From positions 1-33,465 of the forward strand of contig JBBAOE010000028.1 of NCBI GenBank assembly GCA_040401595.1: a stretch of DNA of 33,465 bases, read 5' to 3'. Position 1 is the first letter of the stretch. The number at the start of each line of letters is the position of its first letter. A program made the position numbers and the translations under genes. Positions 17,960 through 25,251 of the stretch are shown here, in pieces. The stretch is from RFPW01 sp040401595 (GTDB lineage: Bacteria; Pseudomonadota; Gammaproteobacteria; Burkholderiales; Burkholderiaceae_E). Under the pieces are notes generated by a model. The model ran no database searches. It saw only the letters and a program-made list of their open reading frames with translations, and was not told the origin of the DNA.

Positions 17960-19042
17960 TTACGCCTCGGGCTTGTGCACGTGCCGATGGTGGGGATCGG
18001 GGAAATGGGCGTGAGTATGCGTGATGGGGTCGTGATGATGCCAATGCGTATGTCTGAGTGCCGGGCTCAGGATTAGATCTGGCTGATCCGGATGATCGTG
18101 TCGATGATGTTCATCGTGAACGTGCTCATGCGTGTGATCCATCGGTTCGTGGCGGTGCGCATGCGAATGACGCTCGGTCAGATGCAACCAGACGCCGATC
18201 CCCATCAGGAGCCCAGCGGCGACAAGACGTAGCGTCAGCGGCTCGCCCAGCGCAAGGGCCAGAGTCGCGCCCACGAATGGTGCGACCGAAAAGTAAGCCC
18301 CGGTCCTGGCGGTGCCCAGATATCGCAGCCCCACGACAAACAGAGCCAGACTCACGCCGTACGACAGAAAACCCACGACCAGCGCCCCCGCCACCACCGG
18401 AATCGGGGGCAGCCCGCTGCCCAGCGCAAGAGCGAGCGCCAGATTCACGCTGCCCGCCACCAGGCCCTTGATCGACGTGATCCAGGTGGCGTCATTCAAG
18501 GACACCTTGCGTGTCAGGTTGTTGTCGATTCCCCAGGCCAGACAAGCCCCCAGGATCAACAACGCTGGCAAAAAACCCGAAAAACTCAGGTCGGCTGGCC
18601 AACTCAGCAGGAGTGCGCCGCCGGCGATTGCGGCCATGCCCAGGGCAATCCGCCGATCGACATGCTCGCCAAACGCAATCCAGGCCAGCAGTGCTGTCAG
18701 CACGCCTTCCGCATTGAGTAGAAGCGATGCCCCCGACGCAGGCATACCGACCAGTCCCGCCATCAGCAAGACCGGTGCGATCGCACCCCCAGAGAGCGTG
18801 GCGCCGGCAAGCCAGCCGATCTCGTTGCGGGCGAGCCGGACCGGCGTGGCCGCACTCAGCCAGCGGTAGATCATCAGCCCGCAGCCCGATCCAAGGTAAA
18901 AAAGGCCCGCGAGCATCCAGGGATTGGCCTCGGCCAGAAGCCATTTAGCCAAGGGCGTTCCTGCGCCAAACAAAACAGCAGCGCCCAGCGCTGCGAGGAC
19001 TCCGGGGTTCACGCCGAGGTTCACCGTCACGCACCCATCCAT
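17960..19042 (-). CDS. DMT/EamA-family transporter with histidine-rich C-terminal tail
   Basis: About 290 residues form roughly ten hydrophobic segments in two EamA-type repeats, as in drug/metabolite transporters. The last 70 residues are hydrophilic and contain 24 histidines in alternating patterns (HSHAHRHE, DHTHEHVHDEHHRHDH, HTHWHHHD, HTHAHFPDPHHRHVHK). Such tails in other membrane transporters bind Zn, Ni or Co, so metal transport or metal sensing is plausible but not shown. The start is ATG 19042 (360 aa); a TTG four codons earlier is possible. It is divergent from mutS and sits directly upstream of the aminopeptidase. A metal link to that zinc enzyme is only a guess. Confidence 0.88.
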   Translation of the reverse strand: MDGCVTVNLGVNPGVLAALGAAVLFGAGTPLAKWLLAEANPWMLAGLFYLGSGCGLMIYRWLSAATPVRLARNEIGWLAGATLSGGAIAPVLLMAGLVGMPASGASLLLNAEGVLTALLAWIAFGEHVDRRIALGMAAIAGGALLLSWPADLSFSGFLPALLILGACLAWGIDNNLTRKVSLNDATWITSIKGLVAGSVNLALALALGSGLPPIPVVAGALVVGFLSYGVSLALFVVGLRYLGTARTGAYFSVAPFVGATLALALGEPLTLRLVAAGLLMGIGVWLHLTERHSHAHRHEPMDHTHEHVHDEHHRHDHPDQPDLILSPALRHTHWHHHDPITHTHAHFPDPHHRHVHKPEA

Positions 19043-19088
19043 CAATATCTGCAAGTCACCGTCAAAAAGGACAATGGATTACCTGCCC

Positions 19089-19094
19089 TAGAAT
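19089..19094 (+). promoter_or_regulatory. Probable -10 box for mutS
   Basis: TAGAAT followed by GACGCG lies about 90 bp before the mutS ATG, in the gap shared with the divergent transporter gene. It matches five of six consensus bases. No convincing -35 is visible. Transcription would start near 19101, just before the CCCGAAG repeats. Confidence 0.45.
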
Positions 19095-19106
19095 GACGCG
19101 GATCAA

Positions 19107-19153
19107 CCCGAAGGGATCCCGAAGTGGTCCCGAAGCCGATCAGGGCCTTCGGG
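19107..19153 (+). repeat. Three CCCGAAG direct repeats at 11-bp spacing plus inverted copy in the mutS leader
   Basis: CCCGAAG starts at 19107, 19118 and 19129, exactly one helical turn apart. The inverted copy CTTCGGG lies at 19147-19153. Any of the three could pair with the inverted copy in RNA, giving alternative hairpins. As DNA, the array sits on one face of the helix just downstream of the presumed promoter, so an operator is also possible. No known regulator site is recognised. Confidence 0.75.
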
Positions 19154-19185
19154 GCTGAACGCAAAGACTACCGTGTAAGCCATCG

Positions 19186-21990
19186 ATGCCAATCACCCCC
19201 TCCGCTGTCGTGACGACAGAAGCCACGCTCGCCGGTCATACGCCCATGATGCAGCAGTTTCTGCGGATCAAGGCTGACCATCCGAATGCCTTGCTCCTGT
19301 ATCGCATGGGCGACTTCTACGAACTGTTCTATGGCGATGCCGAGCGCGCTGCACCCCTGCTTGGCATTACCCTGACCCGACGTGGCGTCAGTGCCGGCGA
19401 ACCCATCCCGATGGCCGGGGTCCCGGTCCAGTCACTTGAACAACATCTGGCGCGCTTGATTCGCCTCGGGGAATCGGTTGCGGTGTGCGAACAGATCGGT
19501 GACCCCGCCACGAGTAAAGGTCCGGTCGAGCGCAAGGTCGTTCGAATCGTCACGCCCGGCACCCTGACCGATGCCAGCTTATTGCCGGAACGTGACGACC
19601 GCACCCTGCTCGCCCTCGCCCCGGCACGACGATCCCGCGGTACTGGGCCCAAAGATCCCCTGATCGGCCTCGCCTGGATGGTTCTGGCCAGCGGTGAGTG
19701 CTGGCTAGCTGAGGTTGCGCTCTCGATGCTGCCGGGCGAAATCGAGCGACTGCGACCGGCCGAATTGCTCGTCCCGGCGAGCGCAGGCGGCCCATTTGGC
19801 GCGACGGCGGCAACGCAAACCGAGTCCTTTGGCCAGACCGTGAGCGCGGCCGCGATCGCCGGGCTCGGTACCGCGGGGCGTTCGATCGCGCTGGTTGAGG
19901 CCGAAGCCGATGGCTTCGATACGGACCGGGGCCGCGCACTCCTCACCCAGACCATGGCTGTCAGGGATCTCTCTGGGACCGATGCCCAGTCACTCGATAC
20001 GGCACTGGCTGCAGCCGCCGGGCTCATCGCCTATGTCACCCGGACCCAGGGGCGAGCGCCTTCTCATCTGCAACAAGTGCGCGTCCATCATCCGCGCGAA
20101 TTCCTGGTTCTCGACGCGGTTGCCCGGCGCAACCTCGAACTCGTCGAAACCCTGCGCGGGGAATCCGCGCCGACGCTGTTGTCGCTGCTCGATCAGTGCG
20201 AAACCGCGGCCGGTGGGCGTCGTCTGCGACGCTGGATTGACGCACCGCTGCGCGATCCCGCCCTGATCCGTGAGCGCCAGAGCCGCGTTGCAGCGCTGCT
20301 CGAACGTCCATTGCACGAGCGCCAGGGCGTGTCGCTGCGTCCCCTGCTTCGGGCGACCGCAGATTTCGAACGGATCGCCGCCCGCATCGCATTGGGCAGT
20401 GTGAGACCCCGCGAACTTGCCGCGCTTCGCGATGGGTTCAACGCAGCGCTGGCCTTACGGGACGCGCTTGGCCAGATCGATGCGGACACCAGATGCTTCG
20501 GGTCTCTGTCTGAAGGCTTGGCGCGACCAGGTCTGGCGGCGGCGCTGCTCGAGCAACAACTGGCTGACGAACCCAGTGCCCAGATTCGCGATGGCGGTGT
20601 GATGCGCCCGGGCTTTCATCCGGAGCTCGACACCTTGAGAAGCCTGGACCAGGACAGTGGGGGCTGGCTTGCCGAACTGGAAGCGCGCGAACGCTCGCGC
20701 ACGGGCATTCCAAACCTTCGCGTCGGTTTCAATGGCGTGCATGGTTTTTTCATCGAGGTCACCAACGGTCAGAGCACCAAGGTCCCCGATGACTATCGGC
20801 GCCGCCAGACCCTCAAGAATGCCGAGCGCTATATCACCCCCGAACTGAAAGCCTTTGAAGATCGGGCGTTATCGGCGCGTGACCGGGCGCTGGCGCTGGA
20901 AAAATCGCTCTGGGAAGAACTGATCGCTGCGCTCCAGCCGGAGATCGCCAGCCTGCAGCGCCTAGGCAGCGCTGTCGCCGAACTCGATGTGCTGGAGAAC
21001 CTCGCGGAACGCGCCGACACCTTGAACTGGACCCGGCCCCGGTTTGAGCCGCTGCCCGGGATCGAGATCCGCGGGGGGCGTCACCCCGTCGTCGAACAGG
21101 CTCTCGAGCGCAGCGCTCAGCGCTTCAATCCCAATGACTGCGTCCTGCGCGATGACCGTCGACTGGCCGTGATCACCGGACCGAACATGGGGGGAAAATC
21201 AACGTTCATGCGCCAAACGGCCCTGATCGTCATCCTCGCCCACCTTGGTAGTTATGTGCCGGCGACCGACTGCGTTCTGGGACCGATCGACCGGGTCTTC
21301 ACGCGCATCGGCGCAAGCGACGATCTGGCGAGCGGGCGCTCGACCTTCATGGTCGAGATGACCGAAGCAGCGGCCATCCTGAATGCCGCCACCCCGCAAT
21401 CGCTCGTTCTCATGGATGAAATCGGCCGCGGGACCTCGACCTTTGATGGCCTCTCGCTGGCGCATGCTATTGCCGCCCGCATGCTCTCGACCAACCGCTG
21501 CCTGACGCTGTTTGCAACGCATTACTTCGAGCTGACCCAGCTCGCCGTCACGCATGCGGGTGCGTTCAATCTGCATCTCTCGGCGATCGAACATGGCGGT
21601 GGCATCGTCTTTCTGCACACCGTCGAACCAGGCCCAGCGAGCCAGAGCTATGGGCTCGAGGTGGCGCGGCTCGCCGGCTTGCCCACTTCGGTCATCCGGA
21701 GCGCCCGGCAACTGCTGGTTACACTGGAAAACCGATCGAGTCAGAACGATCCGCAAGGCGATCTGTTCGCAGCAGCCTTCTCAGGCGCGACAGTCCAGGA
21801 TGCGGGCCTCGACGACCCGGTCCCGGCACCAGTCCCTGACGCGGACGAGGGCGAGGACGCGGACGAGGACAAGGACTGGGCGGCGCTGCGCGACCTGCAG
21901 GAACGCCTGGCAGGACTGGATCCCGACTCGATGACACCGCGCGAAGCGCTCGAAGCGCTCTATGCCCTTCGCCGTTCAGCGGGGCATTAG
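19186..21990 (+). CDS. mutS: DNA mismatch repair protein MutS
   Basis: MutS recognises mismatches and small loops and, with ATP, recruits MutL. The 934-residue protein has the mismatch-reading motif RMGDFYELFYGD in the N-terminal domain (Phe-x-Glu wedge at about 44-46). The Walker A motif GPNMGGKSTFMRQTA starts near residue 665, followed by the Walker B region SLVLMDEIGRGTSTFDGLSLAHAI and the switch segment TLFATHYFELTQLA. After the ATPase, QGDLF (857-861) fits the beta-clamp binding consensus. A very acidic linker follows (ADEGEDADEDKD), then the C-terminal segment MTPREALEALYALR. It is somewhat longer than the roughly 855 residues of E. coli MutS. The gene converges on the FKBP gene with only 13 bp between stops. 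Confidence 0.98.
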   Translation: MPITPSAVVTTEATLAGHTPMMQQFLRIKADHPNALLLYRMGDFYELFYGDAERAAPLLGITLTRRGVSAGEPIPMAGVPVQSLEQHLARLIRLGESVAVCEQIGDPATSKGPVERKVVRIVTPGTLTDASLLPERDDRTLLALAPARRSRGTGPKDPLIGLAWMVLASGECWLAEVALSMLPGEIERLRPAELLVPASAGGPFGATAATQTESFGQTVSAAAIAGLGTAGRSIALVEAEADGFDTDRGRALLTQTMAVRDLSGTDAQSLDTALAAAAGLIAYVTRTQGRAPSHLQQVRVHHPREFLVLDAVARRNLELVETLRGESAPTLLSLLDQCETAAGGRRLRRWIDAPLRDPALIRERQSRVAALLERPLHERQGVSLRPLLRATADFERIAARIALGSVRPRELAALRDGFNAALALRDALGQIDADTRCFGSLSEGLARPGLAAALLEQQLADEPSAQIRDGGVMRPGFHPELDTLRSLDQDSGGWLAELEARERSRTGIPNLRVGFNGVHGFFIEVTNGQSTKVPDDYRRRQTLKNAERYITPELKAFEDRALSARDRALALEKSLWEELIAALQPEIASLQRLGSAVAELDVLENLAERADTLNWTRPRFEPLPGIEIRGGRHPVVEQALERSAQRFNPNDCVLRDDRRLAVITGPNMGGKSTFMRQTALIVILAHLGSYVPATDCVLGPIDRVFTRIGASDDLASGRSTFMVEMTEAAAILNAATPQSLVLMDEIGRGTSTFDGLSLAHAIAARMLSTNRCLTLFATHYFELTQLAVTHAGAFNLHLSAIEHGGGIVFLHTVEPGPASQSYGLEVARLAGLPTSVIRSARQLLVTLENRSSQNDPQGDLFAAAFSGATVQDAGLDDPVPAPVPDADEGEDADEDKDWAALRDLQERLAGLDPDSMTPREALEALYALRRSAGH

Positions 21991-22003
21991 CGCGCACCGA
22001 GCA

Positions 22004-22573
22004 TCAGTGCAGGGTATCGCCCGGTTCGGCCAGCCCGGATAACTGGCGCTCGACCTCGATCTCATCTTCCGAGGCGAGCTCGACTTCGATCACTTCGATC
22101 TCAAAACGCAAGGCCAGACCAGCCAAGGGATGATTGGCATCGAGAATCGCCACGCCGTCGGCGATGTCGGTGACGGTCCAGACCAGATCATCATCGGGCG
22201 CGCCCCGAAGACCCGAACTGGTCGACGCAACCGAGGCTCGCGCTAGCGCCTCTTCGTCGATATGGAACTCGGCCGGGTCCCCGGGCAGCGAGTCGAGGCT
22301 CATGCCGATCTCCATCTGCTCGGGCAGTTGTTCGAGCGGAACCATCGCGATCAGATCCGCGTCATAGTCGCCGAAATGGTCTTCCGGTTCGAGCACAATC
22401 GACAACGTGTCTCCGGCCGAACGCCCCGTCAGGCTCTGCTCGACAAGGGCGAACACAAACCCGTAGCCCCCGTGCAGATAACGCAGTTCGCGCGGGCGGT
22501 CCTCGACCGGTTCGCCCTGAAGACCGAACAGGCGGTAGCGAAGCGTGACCCAACAGCCGTTTTCAATCAACAT
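22004..22573 (-). CDS. FKBP-type peptidyl-prolyl isomerase, SlyD-like
   Basis: This 189-residue cytoplasmic protein has the SlyD/FkpB arrangement. An N-terminal FKBP strand region (VTLRYRLFGLQGEPVEDRP, YLHGGYGFVFALVEQSLTGRSAGDTLSIVLEPEDHFGDYD) is interrupted by the insert-in-flap chaperone segment, and FKBP resumes at DANHPLAGLALRFEIEVIEVE. It likely isomerises X-Pro bonds and binds unfolded chains. The flap insert contains an extra Ser/Gly-rich segment (about residues 113-125). The metal-binding His/Cys tail of E. coli SlyD is absent. The ATG start lies six bases from the divergent roxA start. Confidence 0.9.
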   Translation of the reverse strand: MLIENGCWVTLRYRLFGLQGEPVEDRPRELRYLHGGYGFVFALVEQSLTGRSAGDTLSIVLEPEDHFGDYDADLIAMVPLEQLPEQMEIGMSLDSLPGDPAEFHIDEEALARASVASTSSGLRGAPDDDLVWTVTDIADGVAILDANHPLAGLALRFEIEVIEVELASEDEIEVERQLSGLAEPGDTLH

Positions 22574-22579
22574 ACCGTC

Positions 22580-23881
22580 ATGAAAAAAGAGTCAACCGTT
22601 AAAAAATCTGGCATCGGCGCAGGGCCGCAGGCCATCAAGCCCGCAGCAGGCCCGCCAGCCGCCCGAAGCCCCAAGCGAGTCGCCGCTGGCACCGAGCACA
22701 GCGCCCTTGCGGGGACTCTGCTAGGCAAACTGAGTGTAGAGCAATTCCTGCAGCGCCATTGGCAGCGTAAACCGCTCGTCGTGCGCGGCGCCATCCCCGA
22801 AATGCAATCCAGGGTCCTGGTGTCACCCGAGGTCCTGTTTGAGCACGCTGCCAGCGACGATGTCGAATCCCGCCTCGTGAGCCAGCGTCGTGAACGTTGG
22901 TCGGTCGATTTTGGGCCGTTTGAAACCCTGCCCTCCCCGCGCACGCGCAACTGGACCGTACTGGTCCAGGGGATGGATCTGGTCGAGGACGCTGCCCACG
23001 ACATTCTCCAGCGCTTTCGGTTCATCCCGGATGCAAGGCTGGATGACGTGATGATCAGTTTTGCAACGATCGGAGGCGGCGTCGGACCTCATACGGATTC
23101 TTATGACGTCTTTCTGCTGCAGGCCTCTGGGCGTCGCCGCTGGGGTATCGGGCCTGCGCCGCGGCCGCAATGGGTGGAGGGACTTCCGCTTCGCATTCTG
23201 CGGGATTGGCAGCCTACCGAGACCTACGATCTCGAGCCCGGCGACCTGCTTTACGTCCCCCCTGGCTGGGGCCACGACGGCGTCGCGCTCGACGCCTGCA
23301 CGACCTGGTCGATTGGATTTCGGACGCCCTCACGGCAAGAATTCCTCAGTGCCTGGCTGGGTGACCGAGCGGAACAGGCGGCTGACCTGGCCGGGACACC
23401 ACGGGATGAACGATTCCGGGATCCCAAGCGAGCGCCAACCCAGCATCCCGCCCGTGTTCCGGATGACCTGCGCGCGACACTGCATGAGTGGGTTCAAGCC
23501 TGGCGTACTGACCCGCGCGCGATCGAGACGTCCCTCGACGCCTTTATCGGGCGCCACTTGAGCGAACCCAAAGCCCATGTGTTCTTTGAAGCGCCCCATC
23601 GACCGATTTCTCGGGCGCGGTTCCTGCAACAGGCTTCGCGACACGGTGTCGCACTGGACCGACGCGCGCGCCTACTCTACGACCAACGACACCTCTTCAT
23701 GAACGGTGAACTCGACCAGCTAAGCCCGAATCCAGCCTTGCGCCTGTTTGCCAACCAGCGCGGCTGGGGCGCACAGCAGGCCGCAACCAGCCTTGTCAAC
23801 GAATCGATCCTCGAAGGCGTTTACACCTGGTACCTGGCAGGTTGGGTCCGGCTCCGGCCAGCCCAACAGGGCACCGACTGA
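22580..23881 (+). CDS. roxA: JmjC/cupin-type ribosomal oxygenase, RoxA-like (L16 arginine hydroxylase)
   Basis: A 433-residue 2-oxoglutarate/Fe(II) oxygenase of the YcfD/RoxA group, which in E. coli hydroxylates an arginine of ribosomal protein L16. The iron ligands are His171 and Asp173 in GPHTDSYDVFLLQ and His232 in VPPGWGHDGVALD. An Arg at about 248 (SIGFRTPS) is a candidate for 2OG binding. The C-terminal winged-helix part, including ARLLYDQRHLFMNGE, fits the family. Compared with E. coli (about 370 residues) there is a basic Lys/Ala/Pro-rich N-terminal extension of about 40 residues. ATG 22580 is chosen; no Shine-Dalgarno is visible and the gene starts six bases from the divergent FKBP gene. 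The ribosomal substrate is inferred from family. Confidence 0.92.
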   Translation: MKKESTVKKSGIGAGPQAIKPAAGPPAARSPKRVAAGTEHSALAGTLLGKLSVEQFLQRHWQRKPLVVRGAIPEMQSRVLVSPEVLFEHAASDDVESRLVSQRRERWSVDFGPFETLPSPRTRNWTVLVQGMDLVEDAAHDILQRFRFIPDARLDDVMISFATIGGGVGPHTDSYDVFLLQASGRRRWGIGPAPRPQWVEGLPLRILRDWQPTETYDLEPGDLLYVPPGWGHDGVALDACTTWSIGFRTPSRQEFLSAWLGDRAEQAADLAGTPRDERFRDPKRAPTQHPARVPDDLRATLHEWVQAWRTDPRAIETSLDAFIGRHLSEPKAHVFFEAPHRPISRARFLQQASRHGVALDRRARLLYDQRHLFMNGELDQLSPNPALRLFANQRGWGAQQAATSLVNESILEGVYTWYLAGWVRLRPAQQGTD

Positions 23882-24051
23882 TTAACCATACCCACCACTT
23901 TATTCTTGATCCTGGAATTGCACAGTTGTGGGGCATGCGCCACGTCAGTGCGGTAATCAGGGAATATGCTGATAGAATTTAGGGCTGGGCTACTGCATCG
24001 CGCCCAATAAATTCCATCGGGTTTTCATCCGAATCAATAGGACTTCAAACC
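23882..24051 (+). promoter_or_regulatory. 170-bp promoter region of the small lipoprotein gene
   Basis: No gene is visible here. An extended -10 element, TGATAGAAT, ends at 23978. Transcription from it would give a leader of about 65 bases ending with AGGA nine bases before the lipoprotein ATG at 24052. The -35 position is not convincing. I found no riboswitch-like fold, and no terminator for the preceding roxA gene. Confidence 0.45.
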
Positions 24052-24264
24052 ATGACCAAGCAAATCCTCGCCGCCTCCCTGCTCGCCCTCGCCCTCGTTG
24101 CCTGTGGCAAAAAAGAAGAAGCCCCCGCTCCTGCGCCGGCTCCTGCTGCTGCACCCGCTCCTGAGCCCGCACCGGCTCCAGCTCCCGATGCTGCCAAGCC
24201 TGCTGACGCAGCGCCTGCTGCTCCTGCAGCACCTGCTGAAGAAAAGAAAGAAGAGAAGAAGTAA
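24052..24264 (+). CDS. Small Pro/Ala-rich lipoprotein
   Basis: This 70-residue product starts MTKQILAASLLALALVACGKKEE, a short signal peptide ending in a lipobox (LVAC) with the lipidated Cys at residue 18. Mature residues 24-60 are almost only Pro, Ala and Glu/Asp, and the end is EEKKEEKK. Lys rather than Asp after the Cys favours outer-membrane sorting by the usual +2 rule. The Pro/Ala stretch would be extended and could span the periplasm or reach the cell wall. Its own promoter, AGGA Shine-Dalgarno and strong terminator suggest a monocistronic, possibly abundant transcript. Function unknown. Confidence 0.85.
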   Translation: MTKQILAASLLALALVACGKKEEAPAPAPAPAAAPAPEPAPAPAPDAAKPADAAPAAPAAPAEEKKEEKK

Positions 24265-24288
24265 TCCTTCGGCTCTCCTTTTGAAAGA

Positions 24289-24317
24289 ACCGGCGCTCGA
24301 TGCGCCGGTTTTTTTTT
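24289..24317 (+). terminator. Strong Rho-independent terminator after the lipoprotein gene
   Basis: ACCGGCGC and GCGCCGGT form a perfect 8-bp GC-rich stem around the loop TCGAT, directly followed by nine T. It lies 24 bp after the lipoprotein stop codon. Two copies of gccctttattt follow it before the gap. Confidence 0.95.
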
Positions 24318-24345
24318 GCCCTTTATTTGCCCTTTATTTATCCTT

Positions 24346-24445
24346 NNNNNNNNNNNNNNNNNNNNNNNNNNNNNNNNNNNNNNNNNNNNNNNNNNNNNNN
24401 NNNNNNNNNNNNNNNNNNNNNNNNNNNNNNNNNNNNNNNNNNNNN
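24346..24445. other. Assembly gap of 100 N
   Basis: Exactly 100 N separate the lipoprotein terminator from the 3' end of the MBL hydrolase gene; the round number suggests a scaffold gap of unknown true size. Left of it are T-rich short repeats; right of it, 14 bases before the MBL stop codon. Anything encoded here is unseen. Confidence 0.98.
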
Positions 24446-24459
24446 TCCTTCTTTGCCCC

Positions 24460-25236
24460 TCAGGCTGCGCACCAGTCAAAGCCTCCCGCCTGATCAGCGA
24501 TCATCAACAGCCGCTCCTCGATGCCCCCGAGCCCGAGTAATGCAGCAGCCGCGAGATCCGGGCGATTATTCTGTTCGCTCAGATGAGCGGCTACAACGCG
24601 CGCGAGCTGTGACTGGTCCAGGCCCGCCAGAATGGAGCCCGCGGCCGTATTGGAGAGGTGGCCATACGGCCCACTGATCCGGCGCTTGAGCGACGGCGGA
24701 TAGGTGCCGGATGCGAGCATCTCTTCGTCATGATTGCACTCCAGCACCAGAGCCGTCAGGCGGCAGAAAGTCCGCGCGATATGCGGCGTGCCATGGCCGA
24801 GATCGGTTAGCACCCCCAGACGCGATCGGCCATTCTCAATGACAAACTGAACGGGCTCACGGGCATCGTGCGGCACCGCAATCGGTTCAACGCCAAAGCC
24901 TGCGACCTCAATGCCGCGCTGTACATCGATGAGGTGGATCGGGGCTTCGCCAAATGCAGCCGCCGACAGTGCGCTATAGGTTCCCCAGGTGAGATAGACC
25001 GGCAGGCGCTCACGGCGTGCCAGTGACGGAACCCCTCCAACATGATCGCCATGTTCATGGGTGACCAGGATCGCATCGAGATCCTGTGCGGTCAGGCCCA
25101 GACGGCCCAGACGTCGACCCAGTTCACGTGGGCCGAACCCGCAATCGATCAACAAGCGTCTAGCCCGGCCACTGGCGACCGACTCAACCAGGAGCGCGTT
25201 ACCCGCGCTCCCGCTGCCCAGACTGGCAAACCTCAC
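24460..25236 (-). CDS. MBL-fold metallo-hydrolase
   Basis: A 258-residue metallo-beta-lactamase-fold hydrolase similar to the YycJ-type group. The metal motif ILVTHEHGDHVGG is at about residues 57-69. Further ligands are likely in TDLGHGTPH and LECNHDEEML, and the late His in VVAAHLSEQNN. No signal peptide is seen, so it is cytoplasmic, and it may act on phosphodiester or nucleic-acid substrates as relatives are thought to do. It starts 15 bp after bamC, and this pairing is, as I recall, common in betaproteobacteria. The 3' end is complete, just inside the assembly gap. Confidence 0.9.
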   Translation of the reverse strand: MRFASLGSGSAGNALLVESVASGRARRLLIDCGFGPRELGRRLGRLGLTAQDLDAILVTHEHGDHVGGVPSLARRERLPVYLTWGTYSALSAAAFGEAPIHLIDVQRGIEVAGFGVEPIAVPHDAREPVQFVIENGRSRLGVLTDLGHGTPHIARTFCRLTALVLECNHDEEMLASGTYPPSLKRRISGPYGHLSNTAAGSILAGLDQSQLARVVAAHLSEQNNRPDLAAAALLGLGGIEERLLMIADQAGGFDWCAA

Positions 25237-25251
25237 CCGACTGCAGGTTTT

